The position numbers were made by a program, and so were the translations under genes. A stretch of DNA of 64,000 bases from Chitinophaga ginsengisoli (GTDB lineage: Bacteria > Bacteroidota > Bacteroidia > Chitinophagales > Chitinophagaceae): positions 1 through 64,000 of the forward strand of contig NZ_PYGK01000009.1 in NCBI RefSeq assembly GCF_003014595.1. The letters run 5' to 3'. Positions 9,384 through 17,424 of this stretch are shown in pieces. The notes under the pieces were generated by a model. It saw only the letters and a program-made list of their open reading frames with translations. It made no database searches and was not told where the DNA came from. Each line of letters opens with the position of its first letter. Positions within the stretch are counted from its first letter, which is position 1.

Positions 9384-12300
9384 ATGAAAAAGCACATAAC
9401 TAATATATTACTACTAATAATACCCGCATTTGCGAATGCACAAAATAAGCCAGTGGGTGGTGGTGTCCCCGCAGCTACCAGGACTGTGAATATTCCTACC
9501 GCGTATCCGGCAGATATGAAGTATAATTATATCCGTACATGGGAACCTTCGTTGCCTCTCCCTGATGATGCATCGTTGGGTACCTATACTGATGCCAGGG
9601 ACGTCGTACAAAGTACGCAGTATTTTGATGGTATGGGACGACCGCTTCAAACAGTGACAAGAGGTATTTCGTCTACAGGTAAAAAAGATCTGGTAGTACC
9701 TTTTTTATTTGACGAATATGCACGTGAGCAGTTTAAATACTTACCCTACGTTTCTTCAACTGCTACTGGTGAATTCAGGAGCAATGCTTACGCAGAACAG
9801 AATACTTTTTTGAAAAGCCAGTATTCCGGTGAGACGTTCTTCTATAATGAAACCCAGTTTGAGCCTTCAGTATTGGGTCGTGCATTGAAAATGATGCCCG
9901 TAGGTAACAGCTGGGTAGGTAAAGGTCTTGGAACGGGTCAGTCCTATGATGTAAATACCTTGGCAGATGCTGTCAAAATATGGGATATGGGTACACAGGG
10001 ATATCCTGTAAGCCGTACGCAGGACTATGCCGCGGGCATGTTGACGAAAATGACCACAACCGACGAAGCCGGCCATCGGCTTATAGAGTACCGAAACACT
10101 GAAGGACAAACTGTTCTGCAGAAAGTACAGCTTTCGGAGACGCCTGGCACCGATCACACCGGGTGGTTATGTACATATTATGTGTATGATGCTTATGGCA
10201 ACCTCCGTTACAAGATACCTCCCCGCGCAGTTGAAATATTGTCCGGGAATGGCTGGACACTTGCAGATGCCAAACTGCGCACCGAGTTATGCTTCAGCAA
10301 CAATTATGATAATCAGCAGCGATTGATTGGTCGGCAGATACCTGGTAATTTGACTTATGAGTATGTGTACGATTCACGTAACAGACAGGTAATGGTTAGG
10401 GACAATAATTTGTTGATGCAGGGTAAGTGGCTTGCTACATTCTATGATGATATGGACAGACCCATCATGACAGCCTTTTATAAATCAACTGAGTCGGCTG
10501 CACAGTTACAGGCGATTTTCAGTGCCGCGACTTCCGGACGCCAGATACCTTATAATGTGTCTGCGCCGGCCAACCTTGTTGTCAATATCGATGATGGTAG
10601 AACACAATACAAAGCAGCGGAGGAGATCGTGTTTGCTCCCGGATTCGAGAGTATGGGCGCCTTGGAAACAATATTAGGTCCAGGTACTACGCTCTATACC
10701 GAAATCATCGCTGCTAATAATGTTCCGTCAGCCATTGTCGACTCGCAGCTTGAACCCCTTACCTATACCTATTATGACAATTATGACTTCAAAGATAAAA
10801 AAGCGGCTGTTTCAACTGCGATGGCGGCACCTTTAGGTACGCCGTATGTTGATGAACTACCGATAACTTTACAAACTAAAGGCTTGATAACAGGCCAGAA
10901 GGTGAAGGTGTTGGGAGCGAGCAACCAATGGCTGGTTACAACTTACTATTATGATAATAAAGCACGTACCCGACAGATCATTTCAGATAATGCGGAAGGG
11001 GGGCTCGATATTGTAACAAACCTCTATAATTTCAGCGGTCAGTTATTGAATGACAATGTCATCCGTCGGAATCCCCGCAGTACGGCGACGCCAGAGGTAG
11101 AAATATTGACCAGGCGAGAATATAACCACGCGGGAAAATTAGTGAAGATAAGTAAACAACTGAAAGGTAAACCAGCGGTGGATATAGCAACTAATGAGTA
11201 TGATGAGTTGGCTCACCTGAAAAGGAAAATTTTCAAAAGGAGTGATGGATCTGAACTTGAAAGCCTTACTTATGATTATAATTCAAGGGGTTGGTTGAAA
11301 GGCATCAATACTCAGTATCTGAAAGGATCAGAAAGCCATTATTTTGGTGAAGAAATAAGCTATGACTATGGATTCTCAGAACCTCAGCTTACTGGTAGTA
11401 TAGCAGGTATCAGATGGCGCAGCAGCGGTGATATGGTGCAGAGGGCATATGGCTACAGTTATGACGCCAGCCGCAGATTGCTAAAAGCTGATTTTACCCA
11501 GTTAACAACTGGTGGAAATTGGGATCAGAGTGAAGGTGTGAATTTTGATGTGAAAATGGGTGATGGTAAAGACGCTTTGCAGGCCTATGACGCCAACGGT
11601 AATATTAGGAGAATGCAGCAATGGGGGCTGACAGGTGCTGGTACCAGTGGACAGATTGATGACCTGATCTATAAATACAAGGAAACAAATGAAGCTAGTA
11701 ATAAGCTAAAATCTGTGACTGATAATCGTAACAATCCCAGCAGTCTGCTTGGAGATTTTAAAGAGATCACAAAAGGGGAAGCAGAAGATTATGACTATGA
11801 TGGTAACGGCAACTTCATACGTGACAATAACAAAGGTATCACCCAGGTTACCTATAATTACATGAACCTGCCAGAGTTGATTACCTTTGGTACGAAAGGT
11901 ACTATCCTGTTTGAATATGATGCTACAGGTGGTAAATGCCGTAAAACAGTCACTGATAAAACGGGAAGCTCGACAAAAGTAACTACCACTGCCTATATAG
12001 GAGGAATGGTATTCGAGCAGGACGTGCTGAAGTTTGTTAAGCACGAGGAAGGCCGCATACGCTTGTCTTATCCTTCGAACCAACCAGTGCAGTATACATT
12101 TGACTATTTCGTCAGGGACCATCTGGGTAACATACGTAGCATACTAACAGAAAACACACAGCAGGGATTGTATATGGCGAGCATGGAAACCGAAAGAGCA
12201 GCTACAGAGACGGCCCTGTTTTCAAATATAGAAAATACGCGTACAGCTAAGCCGGCAGGATATCCACAAAGTGAGACGGCAACAGCCAACCAGTACGTAG

Positions 12301-13895
12301 CCAGGCTTAATGGCGATGACCAGAATAGAAGAATAGGCCCCTCCCTGGTATTAAGAGTAATGGCTGGCGATACAATAACGATTGCTGCTAATGCTTTCTA
12401 TAAATCTACCTCACCTGCCAATACACAAAACAAAAGTGTTCCAGTCGAAGCAATGATCACGTCGCTTGTACAAGCATTTGGTGGCCTATATATAGATAAA
12501 CACGGTAAAGCAGGTACGGAAGTAAATAAGACATTGCTAAATGCAAAAGATCTCAGGGGCCAGTTACGTAATTCAAATGAGCCGGAAGATGATCAACCTG
12601 TATCACCCAAACGTCCTAAAGCTTACCTGAATTTTTCGCTTTTCAACGACCAGTTAAAGCTTGTGCAAGAGAATAGCAGTGTAAAGCAGGTGCAGGAAAT
12701 GCCAGATGAGTTACAGACACTGGCGCAGAATAGAATGGTAATACGACAAAGTGGTCTGCTATATGTGTATACCAGCAACGAAACTGCACAAGACGTATAT
12801 TTTGACAACGTTGCAGTTAACGCAATACCTGGCCCCTTACTGGAAGAAACACACTATTATCCATATGGTTTGACAATGAACGGCATTTCTACTCAAGCTG
12901 CCACCGTTCCTGTCAATAAATATTTATATACTGGTAAGGAATTGCAGACTAAGGAATTCGAAAATGGCCCAGGTCTTGACCTATACGATTATGGCGCCAG
13001 AATGTATGACGCACAGATAGGCAGATGGCATGCACTTGATCCGGCTGCCAGCTCTTTCGCAGGAGTGTCTCCATATAACTATGTATCTAACAATCCAATT
13101 GCTTCCATTGATCCCAATGGGATGTGGACTGTCGATATCAAACAGGTAAAAGCGGCTGATGGTAGAACTACTTATGCTTTACAATTCACTGCGGAAGCAG
13201 GAGACAATCTCCAGACACTAAGTGATCAATTAGGAGTCGCAGTAGATGAACTTAGCCAAAATGCAGAATTAAAAGGAGCCACTATCAAAGAGGGAGCAAC
13301 ATTCAGTTTGAAAGATCTGGACGCTGTAAACCAGATAAATACGGCATTGAATACAGTAATACAGGATACATGGAACTGTGCAAATTTTGCTGCTGCCGGA
13401 AGTGGAACTGTGGGATTGCAAACACAATGGGACCATCCGGCTTCTAAGGGTTATGAAGATAATATTGAAATATTTTCCCGTACATTGAAGGGGGACTATG
13501 CCGCTGTAGATCAGAAGAACACATCAATAGGGAATGTTGTACATTTCAGGGTGAACGAAGAACGATTCAGGAAGCAGATTATGGAGAAGGCTGTGGCCAA
13601 ATTTAAGGCGTCGGGAATGTCAGATGCGGATATACAGGCATGGATATCAAATCCTAAGTGGGTTGAGGGTTTTACTACTTTTGTATGTGACGTGGTGGAA
13701 CATGAAAGGCATTTTGCGGTGGTGGTGTTAAAAGATAAAACCGGACAGAACATTCAGGATATTATACAAAAAGCGGGGAAGCAACATTTTATGTTTACTG
13801 TTGATAAGATGGCAAACGTAGGCAATGAAATTCCTTACGTTCCTACTCCGGTAGAAGGAACAACAACTCCTTATTATGATAAAACGAAGAAATAA
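9384..13895 (+). CDS. DUF6443/RHS-repeat protein with LysM-like and NlpC/P60-like C-terminal tail (candidate toxin)
   Basis: A protein of 1503 residues when started at ATG 9384, chosen because it gives a clean signal peptide (MKKHITNILLLIIPAFANAQ). An ATG at 9366 would overlap the previous gene. N-terminal residues about 30-140 match DUF6443 (TQYFDGMGRPLQTVTRG). YD repeats follow. The RHS-associated core is at about 1195-1250 (YGARMYDAQIGRWHALDP, SPYNYVSNNPIASIDPNG). After the core, where polymorphic toxins carry their variable domain, I see a LysM-like stretch (about 1268-1312, GDNLQTLSDQLGVAVDEL). A papain-like layout follows: WNCANFA with Cys1332, then GNVVHF, then HFAVVVLKD with His1443. 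This resembles NlpC/P60 peptidases, so peptidoglycan is a plausible target. The fold assignment is my inference. Confidence 0.75.
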   Translation: MKKHITNILLLIIPAFANAQNKPVGGGVPAATRTVNIPTAYPADMKYNYIRTWEPSLPLPDDASLGTYTDARDVVQSTQYFDGMGRPLQTVTRGISSTGKKDLVVPFLFDEYAREQFKYLPYVSSTATGEFRSNAYAEQNTFLKSQYSGETFFYNETQFEPSVLGRALKMMPVGNSWVGKGLGTGQSYDVNTLADAVKIWDMGTQGYPVSRTQDYAAGMLTKMTTTDEAGHRLIEYRNTEGQTVLQKVQLSETPGTDHTGWLCTYYVYDAYGNLRYKIPPRAVEILSGNGWTLADAKLRTELCFSNNYDNQQRLIGRQIPGNLTYEYVYDSRNRQVMVRDNNLLMQGKWLATFYDDMDRPIMTAFYKSTESAAQLQAIFSAATSGRQIPYNVSAPANLVVNIDDGRTQYKAAEEIVFAPGFESMGALETILGPGTTLYTEIIAANNVPSAIVDSQLEPLTYTYYDNYDFKDKKAAVSTAMAAPLGTPYVDELPITLQTKGLITGQKVKVLGASNQWLVTTYYYDNKARTRQIISDNAEGGLDIVTNLYNFSGQLLNDNVIRRNPRSTATPEVEILTRREYNHAGKLVKISKQLKGKPAVDIATNEYDELAHLKRKIFKRSDGSELESLTYDYNSRGWLKGINTQYLKGSESHYFGEEISYDYGFSEPQLTGSIAGIRWRSSGDMVQRAYGYSYDASRRLLKADFTQLTTGGNWDQSEGVNFDVKMGDGKDALQAYDANGNIRRMQQWGLTGAGTSGQIDDLIYKYKETNEASNKLKSVTDNRNNPSSLLGDFKEITKGEAEDYDYDGNGNFIRDNNKGITQVTYNYMNLPELITFGTKGTILFEYDATGGKCRKTVTDKTGSSTKVTTTAYIGGMVFEQDVLKFVKHEEGRIRLSYPSNQPVQYTFDYFVRDHLGNIRSILTENTQQGLYMASMETERAATETALFSNIENTRTAKPAGYPQSETATANQYVARLNGDDQNRRIGPSLVLRVMAGDTITIAANAFYKSTSPANTQNKSVPVEAMITSLVQAFGGLYIDKHGKAGTEVNKTLLNAKDLRGQLRNSNEPEDDQPVSPKRPKAYLNFSLFNDQLKLVQENSSVKQVQEMPDELQTLAQNRMVIRQSGLLYVYTSNETAQDVYFDNVAVNAIPGPLLEETHYYPYGLTMNGISTQAATVPVNKYLYTGKELQTKEFENGPGLDLYDYGARMYDAQIGRWHALDPAASSFAGVSPYNYVSNNPIASIDPNGMWTVDIKQVKAADGRTTYALQFTAEAGDNLQTLSDQLGVAVDELSQNAELKGATIKEGATFSLKDLDAVNQINTALNTVIQDTWNCANFAAAGSGTVGLQTQWDHPASKGYEDNIEIFSRTLKGDYAAVDQKNTSIGNVVHFRVNEERFRKQIMEKAVAKFKASGMSDADIQAWISNPKWVEGFTTFVCDVVEHERHFAVVVLKDKTGQNIQDIIQKAGKQHFMFTVDKMANVGNEIPYVPTPVEGTTTPYYDKTKK

Positions 13896-13902
13896 AGTCT
13901 AT

Positions 13903-14370
13903 ATGAAACTATTAACTATTTTTATAATGACCTGCCTTTTTGGATTAGATGCTGTTGCCCAGGAAGCTAGTCGTAATAACGAAATGCGATATACAGTTGT
14001 TAAAGCTCAGGGCTTAAAAGACGATATTAAAAAAGTTCTCGTGACGGTTTCCAAAAAAGAGTTGACAAATCCCAAGGGAGTAACAGTTAGCTATTATGCC
14101 AAGCCAGGGGAGATATATCTGGAGAAGGATAGTGTGCAGATTGGATATTACAATGTGAGTGGGAATGAGGACAGTATTATGATCGATAATTTTCGTCCTT
14201 TCAGAGAGAGGTTATCGAGTTTAGATCCAAACGAACGAAAATATAAAGTTGCTATAGTCAGCCGAACCTCAAAGGCCATTATCGTAGAGGTGAATAATTG
14301 GGGCGAGGAGACAAAAGAAAATCTCCTAGAGAAAAGCGTGTTACTAACTTTAAAGCCTTTAAAGCAATAG
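13903..14370 (+). CDS. Small exported protein, candidate immunity protein of the RHS locus
   Basis: A protein of 155 residues with a signal peptide (MKLLTIFIMTCLFGLDAVAQ), so it should reach the periplasm. The start at 13903 gives this signal peptide and leaves a 7-bp gap after the RHS gene, the same gap as between the first two genes. An upstream in-frame ATG at 13876 would overlap the RHS gene. No known domain is recognised; the body is charged and rich in beta-strand-like segments, with three close basic/acidic clusters. Position directly after the toxin-like tail and export to the compartment where a peptidoglycan-cleaving enzyme would act both suggest an immunity protein. It could also be a chaperone or an unrelated cargo. 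Confidence 0.65.
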   Translation: MKLLTIFIMTCLFGLDAVAQEASRNNEMRYTVVKAQGLKDDIKKVLVTVSKKELTNPKGVTVSYYAKPGEIYLEKDSVQIGYYNVSGNEDSIMIDNFRPFRERLSSLDPNERKYKVAIVSRTSKAIIVEVNNWGEETKENLLEKSVLLTLKPLKQ

Positions 14371-14467
14371 AGAAGAAAAGCCGTCTCATTGACGTGCTTT
14401 CCGTCAATGCCCTATCGGACATAAAAAATCATTTTCGGTGCGACCGCGATTTGTCGATCCACAAAAA

Positions 14468-14490
14468 AGCCTTCAGATTATCTGAAGGCT
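14468..14490 (-). terminator. Terminator-like hairpin reading leftwards
   Basis: A perfect 10-bp stem (AGCCTTCAGA with TCTGAAGGCT, loop TTA). On the minus strand it is followed by TTTTTT, so it terminates transcription coming from the right, although no gene is there now. On the plus strand it may still stop the RHS transcript. Confidence 0.6.
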
Positions 14491-14497
14491 TTAATAC

Positions 14498-14545
14498 TTG
14501 CGAGAAACAGGGGTCCGAACTCCCGCACGTGCCCAGATTTCTATC
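14498..14545 (-). other. Decayed tRNA-like 3' end or repeat remnant
   Basis: Read on the minus strand, this piece contains a T-arm-like GGGAGTTCGGACCCC. It is followed by TTTCTCGC and then by the hairpin at 14468-14490. The T-stem does not pair fully and no anticodon arm is found, so it is not a working tRNA. The rest of the gap 14371-14835 holds no gene. Confidence 0.25.
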
Positions 14546-14741
14546 AGCCTTCAAACCTGATTTTACAGGAGCCATATTTCAATTTAATACTTTTCCAAAC
14601 CCACCAGATGAAAGGAGCAGCCAATAGCTTGTAGAATGGCTAGGATTGGAATGTTGTTTCCAATATATAAAGGGTATTTATAATCGATAATAACTGACAT
14701 AATGATGCGATCCCCCCCTGCATCCTATCCATTCCTTCCCC

Positions 14742-14785
14742 ATATCAAAGGCACATTAAAGGCATATCAAAGGCATGTATAAAGC
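14742..14785. repeat. Four degenerate 11-bp tandem repeats
   Basis: The units are ATATCAAAGGC, ACATTAAAGGC, ATATCAAAGGC and ATGTATAAAGC, all 11 bp and head to tail. They lie between the RHS locus and the phosphotransferase gene. Confidence 0.6.
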
Positions 14786-14835
14786 ATGCTAACCTGGCCA
14801 AAACTGCCCCATGTACCCCCTGACAATATTACCGT

Positions 14836-15843
14836 TCAACCGTGTTCCACCACCTTCCACGCCTGCTCCAACAGCTTACGAACAACCGCAAACCTACCCT
14901 GTAACATATGCAATTGCATCATCGGATAAAACTGATCATGCGTAGTATGAAAGCCCATATAAAACACCCAGAATCCTAATCCCAGATAAGGGATCGCTGC
15001 TAATTCCTCCTCGCTGAGTGCACGCTCGCTGCGATAAGCTTCCACGAAAAGCGACCAGGTATTATCCCGTTGTTCTGCCGTCAGGCGGCCTAGATGTGTA
15101 TCAATGAGCAATTGCTGGTGGAAAGTCATCAGGTCATTAGCCAGCCAGCCTTTTCCAAAGAAGTCGAAGTCAAAGAAGGTTATATGATCCTGTGCATCGA
15201 AGTGGAAGTTCTTCGGCAGGAAATCAAAATGACAGTAGCCAAAGGAAAAACGGGAGGTATCCAACTGCGACAGGAAGGCCTTCACCTTATCTGCCGACGC
15301 TAACAGCCATTCATAAGTGGCAGGATCTTCAGTGAAGTATTCTTTGACCGCAGCCAGTGGTTGAAATAAGGTGGTTTCCAGGTCAAATATCCACCGGTCT
15401 TCACTCAGTTGTATCTGGGACGAGATATTATGAAACCGTGCCATTTCCCGCCCAAAATGGCGAAGCTGAACGTCCGACAGGATATTATGGGAACGCCCTT
15501 CCGCATAACTAAACAAAACCGCATGGCGGATGCCTTCGGCTCCGGGGAGGGCTTGGATGTAGTGTCCATCTTTATCCACCAGCGGGTAGGACACAGATAC
15601 TTCGGCTGTATGTAAAGCCGTCAGCAGTTCCACTTCCGCCTGTATATTACCCAGGGTACGGTGAGAAGGTCTGTAAATGCGTAGAATAAACCGCTCACTG
15701 GCGGAAGTAACAAGATAAGTATCACCTACACCGCGCACGATAAACTGGCACTGAACGGAGCCAAATGTATACTGCTGACTGATGTAAGCGGCTAGGGCAG
15801 TAGGGCTAAGGGTCGAATACAGGGTCGGGAAAACAGTTTGCAT
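14836..15843 (-). CDS. APH-type phosphotransferase (aminoglycoside/choline/homoserine kinase-like)
   Basis: A cytosolic protein of 335 residues with the eukaryotic-like kinase fold of the APH superfamily. The catalytic loop reads CHFDFLPKNFHFD (the HxDxxxxN motif), and the metal-binding segment follows as FFDFDFFGKGWLANDL. An N-terminal nucleotide-binding part with a lysine/arginine-rich strand (ERFILRIYRP) is present. Members phosphorylate small molecules such as homoserine, choline, sugars or drugs. The substrate cannot be told from sequence, and nothing nearby points to antibiotic resistance. It is divergent from the glycosidase-like gene. The -7 element sits 4 bp before the ATG, so the mRNA may be leaderless. 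Confidence 0.8.
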   Translation of the reverse strand: MQTVFPTLYSTLSPTALAAYISQQYTFGSVQCQFIVRGVGDTYLVTSASERFILRIYRPSHRTLGNIQAEVELLTALHTAEVSVSYPLVDKDGHYIQALPGAEGIRHAVLFSYAEGRSHNILSDVQLRHFGREMARFHNISSQIQLSEDRWIFDLETTLFQPLAAVKEYFTEDPATYEWLLASADKVKAFLSQLDTSRFSFGYCHFDFLPKNFHFDAQDHITFFDFDFFGKGWLANDLMTFHQQLLIDTHLGRLTAEQRDNTWSLFVEAYRSERALSEEELAAIPYLGLGFWVFYMGFHTTHDQFYPMMQLHMLQGRFAVVRKLLEQAWKVVEHG

Positions 15844-15847
15844 GCCG

Positions 15848-15855
15848 CAAAGATA
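15848..15855 (-). promoter_or_regulatory. -7 element immediately before the phosphotransferase start
   Basis: The minus strand reads TATCTTTG, a perfect TAnnTTTG, with its last base only 4 nt before the ATG at 15843. No good -33 TTG is visible. Confidence 0.45.
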
Positions 15856-15886
15856 GGATTCCTATACTTTGTTGGGTTTGTCTATA

Positions 15887-15918
15887 ATGTTTGTACATTT
15901 AAATACATGTTCGTACAT
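15887..15918. promoter_or_regulatory. Direct repeat ATGTTYGTACAT, possible operator
   Basis: Two 12-bp boxes, ATGTTTGTACAT (15887-15898) and ATGTTCGTACAT (15907-15918), are 20 bp apart (about two helical turns). They lie in the 101-bp divergent spacer of two genes. Confidence 0.45.
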
Positions 15919-15944
15919 TAGCCTCAGGTCTTAACAACAGATAT

Positions 15945-17246
15945 ATGAGAATATTTACTGCTTTCCTCGTCATTTCACTCTCCCTGGCAGCCTTCCGGAC
16001 GCCCGTCCTTGCTCAAAAGACGGACAACAGGAAATTGTCACTTGCCATTCGTAACGACCATCGTCTGGACACTATTCAGGCCCGGGCACTGCGTCTGCTC
16101 ACCGGTTTTAATGCTGGCACCTCTTACGGAGAGGTCTGGATCAGGGACCTCAACACCTTTATTAAGGGTTCCCTGAAAGTCCATTCTCCTGAAAAAGTAA
16201 AGGATATGCTCCTGCTGTTCTTTAAAATGCAGGGGAACGGAGGTGATATCGTCGATGGTTTCATCGATATCAAAAAAGCGGCAGTAGGCTACGAATTCCG
16301 CTATTTTCCAACAGCCCCCGACTGGGTAGCGCATAAAAACACCGTAGAAACAGACCAGGAATCATCTTTGATCCAGGCCATCAGAAAGTATATAGACGTA
16401 ACCGGCGACACATCCATTCTAGGGGAAAAAATAAACGGGAAGACCGTCATCCAGAGAATGGAAGACGCGCTTGCGTACGTTCATAACGAACGCTGGGCAG
16501 AGGAGTACGGATTAGTGAAAGGCGCTACTACTGTCGATTGGGGCGATGTACAACCAGAAACTGGCTGGGGCGTAGTCATCAACCATAAAACCAAATGGGC
16601 TGCTGATATTTACGACAACGCCATGTACCTGATCGCCATTCAGGACTTCCTGGCGATGAAACCAGCATCCTATCAATCTGCTGAAGACTGGACAGTCATC
16701 GCCCAACAGATAAAGGGAAACGTACGTAAACATCTCTGGGAATCTGCGAAGCAGAAATACATTCCTCATCTCTACCTGAACGGCAGCCCTTTTCCTGCAT
16801 CATTCAATGAGAACGAGATGCTGTATACCGGTGGCTCCGCCTGCGCCATCCTGGCCGGCCTTCACAAACGGGAAGAAATAGCCGCTATCAACCAACAAAT
16901 GGTAGACGCGGCTGCTAAAGAGAAATTCGCGACAATCGGCATAACCGTATATCCTCCTTATCCTGCGGAGGAATTTCCCAACATGCATCCTTACATCTAC
17001 CAGAACGGTGGTGACTGGACATGGTTCGGCGGCCGAATGATTCAGGCCCTTATTGCCAACGGAATGATAAAGGAAGCATGGGAAGAATTACAGCCTATCG
17101 TTGCAAGAACTATCGCCCGTAAAGGCTTCTACGAATGGTATGACGTACGTACCGGCGAACCCAAAGGCTCCGGCGATTTCAGAGGAGAAGCAGGCGTCTT
17201 GTTTGACACCATCACCATGTTACGGGAATGGGCCGAAAAAAAGTAA
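15945..17246 (+). CDS. Exported six-hairpin glycosidase-like protein
   Basis: A protein of 433 residues with a signal peptide (about residues 1-24, ending LAQ). The helical body has features of the (alpha/alpha)6 glycosidase barrel: VWIRDLNTFIKG near residue 65, then KGATTVDWGDVQPETGWG, and near the end NGGDWTWFGGRMIQALI and FYEWYDVRTGEPKGSGDF. The acidic residues in those segments are likely catalytic candidates. It probably acts in the periplasm on oligosaccharides, but the substrate is not evident. It is the only gene of its transcript, ending in a strong terminator. Relatives are annotated as amylo-alpha-1,6-glucosidase-like or as hypothetical proteins. Confidence 0.65.
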   Translation: MRIFTAFLVISLSLAAFRTPVLAQKTDNRKLSLAIRNDHRLDTIQARALRLLTGFNAGTSYGEVWIRDLNTFIKGSLKVHSPEKVKDMLLLFFKMQGNGGDIVDGFIDIKKAAVGYEFRYFPTAPDWVAHKNTVETDQESSLIQAIRKYIDVTGDTSILGEKINGKTVIQRMEDALAYVHNERWAEEYGLVKGATTVDWGDVQPETGWGVVINHKTKWAADIYDNAMYLIAIQDFLAMKPASYQSAEDWTVIAQQIKGNVRKHLWESAKQKYIPHLYLNGSPFPASFNENEMLYTGGSACAILAGLHKREEIAAINQQMVDAAAKEKFATIGITVYPPYPAEEFPNMHPYIYQNGGDWTWFGGRMIQALIANGMIKEAWEELQPIVARTIARKGFYEWYDVRTGEPKGSGDFRGEAGVLFDTITMLREWAEKK

Positions 17247-17284
17247 ATAAACGGAAACAACAAACGCTGATAATCCGCGTCAAT

Positions 17285-17306
17285 AGCCCCCTTTAGGGGG
17301 CTTTTT
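17285..17306 (+). terminator. Terminator of the glycosidase-like gene
   Basis: A perfect stem AGCCCCC/GGGGGCT with loop TTTA, then TTTT. Confidence 0.85.
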
Positions 17307-17308
17307 GT

Positions 17309-17335
17309 TTGTAGTGCGGGTCTTCAATCCCGAGG
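17309..17335 (+). repeat. REP-like GC-rich palindrome, copy B
   Basis: TTGTAGTGCGGG-N6-AATCCCGAGG, the same pattern as the element at 89-114. Confidence 0.4.
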
Positions 17336-17370
17336 TTGGCCCTCCGGGAAACATAACGTACCGAAAAAAT

Positions 17371-17399
17371 TAACCCCGGGGTACACATCCCCGGGGTTA
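17371..17399 (-). terminator. Terminator of the TonB receptor gene
   Basis: A perfect 11-bp stem (TAACCCCGGGG with CCCCGGGGTTA, 7-base loop). On the minus strand it is followed by a T-rich tract. Confidence 0.8.
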
Positions 17400-17424
17400 A
17401 ATAAGTATTCAAAGAACCATCAGA

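Noticed and set aside
14498..14570. Functional tRNA gene on the minus strand
   Set aside because: The T-stem does not pair and no anticodon or D arm can be folded; reported only as a remnant.
14298..14627. Open frame overlapping the end of the candidate immunity gene
   Set aside because: It starts inside a better-supported gene, crosses a terminator hairpin and has no coding character.
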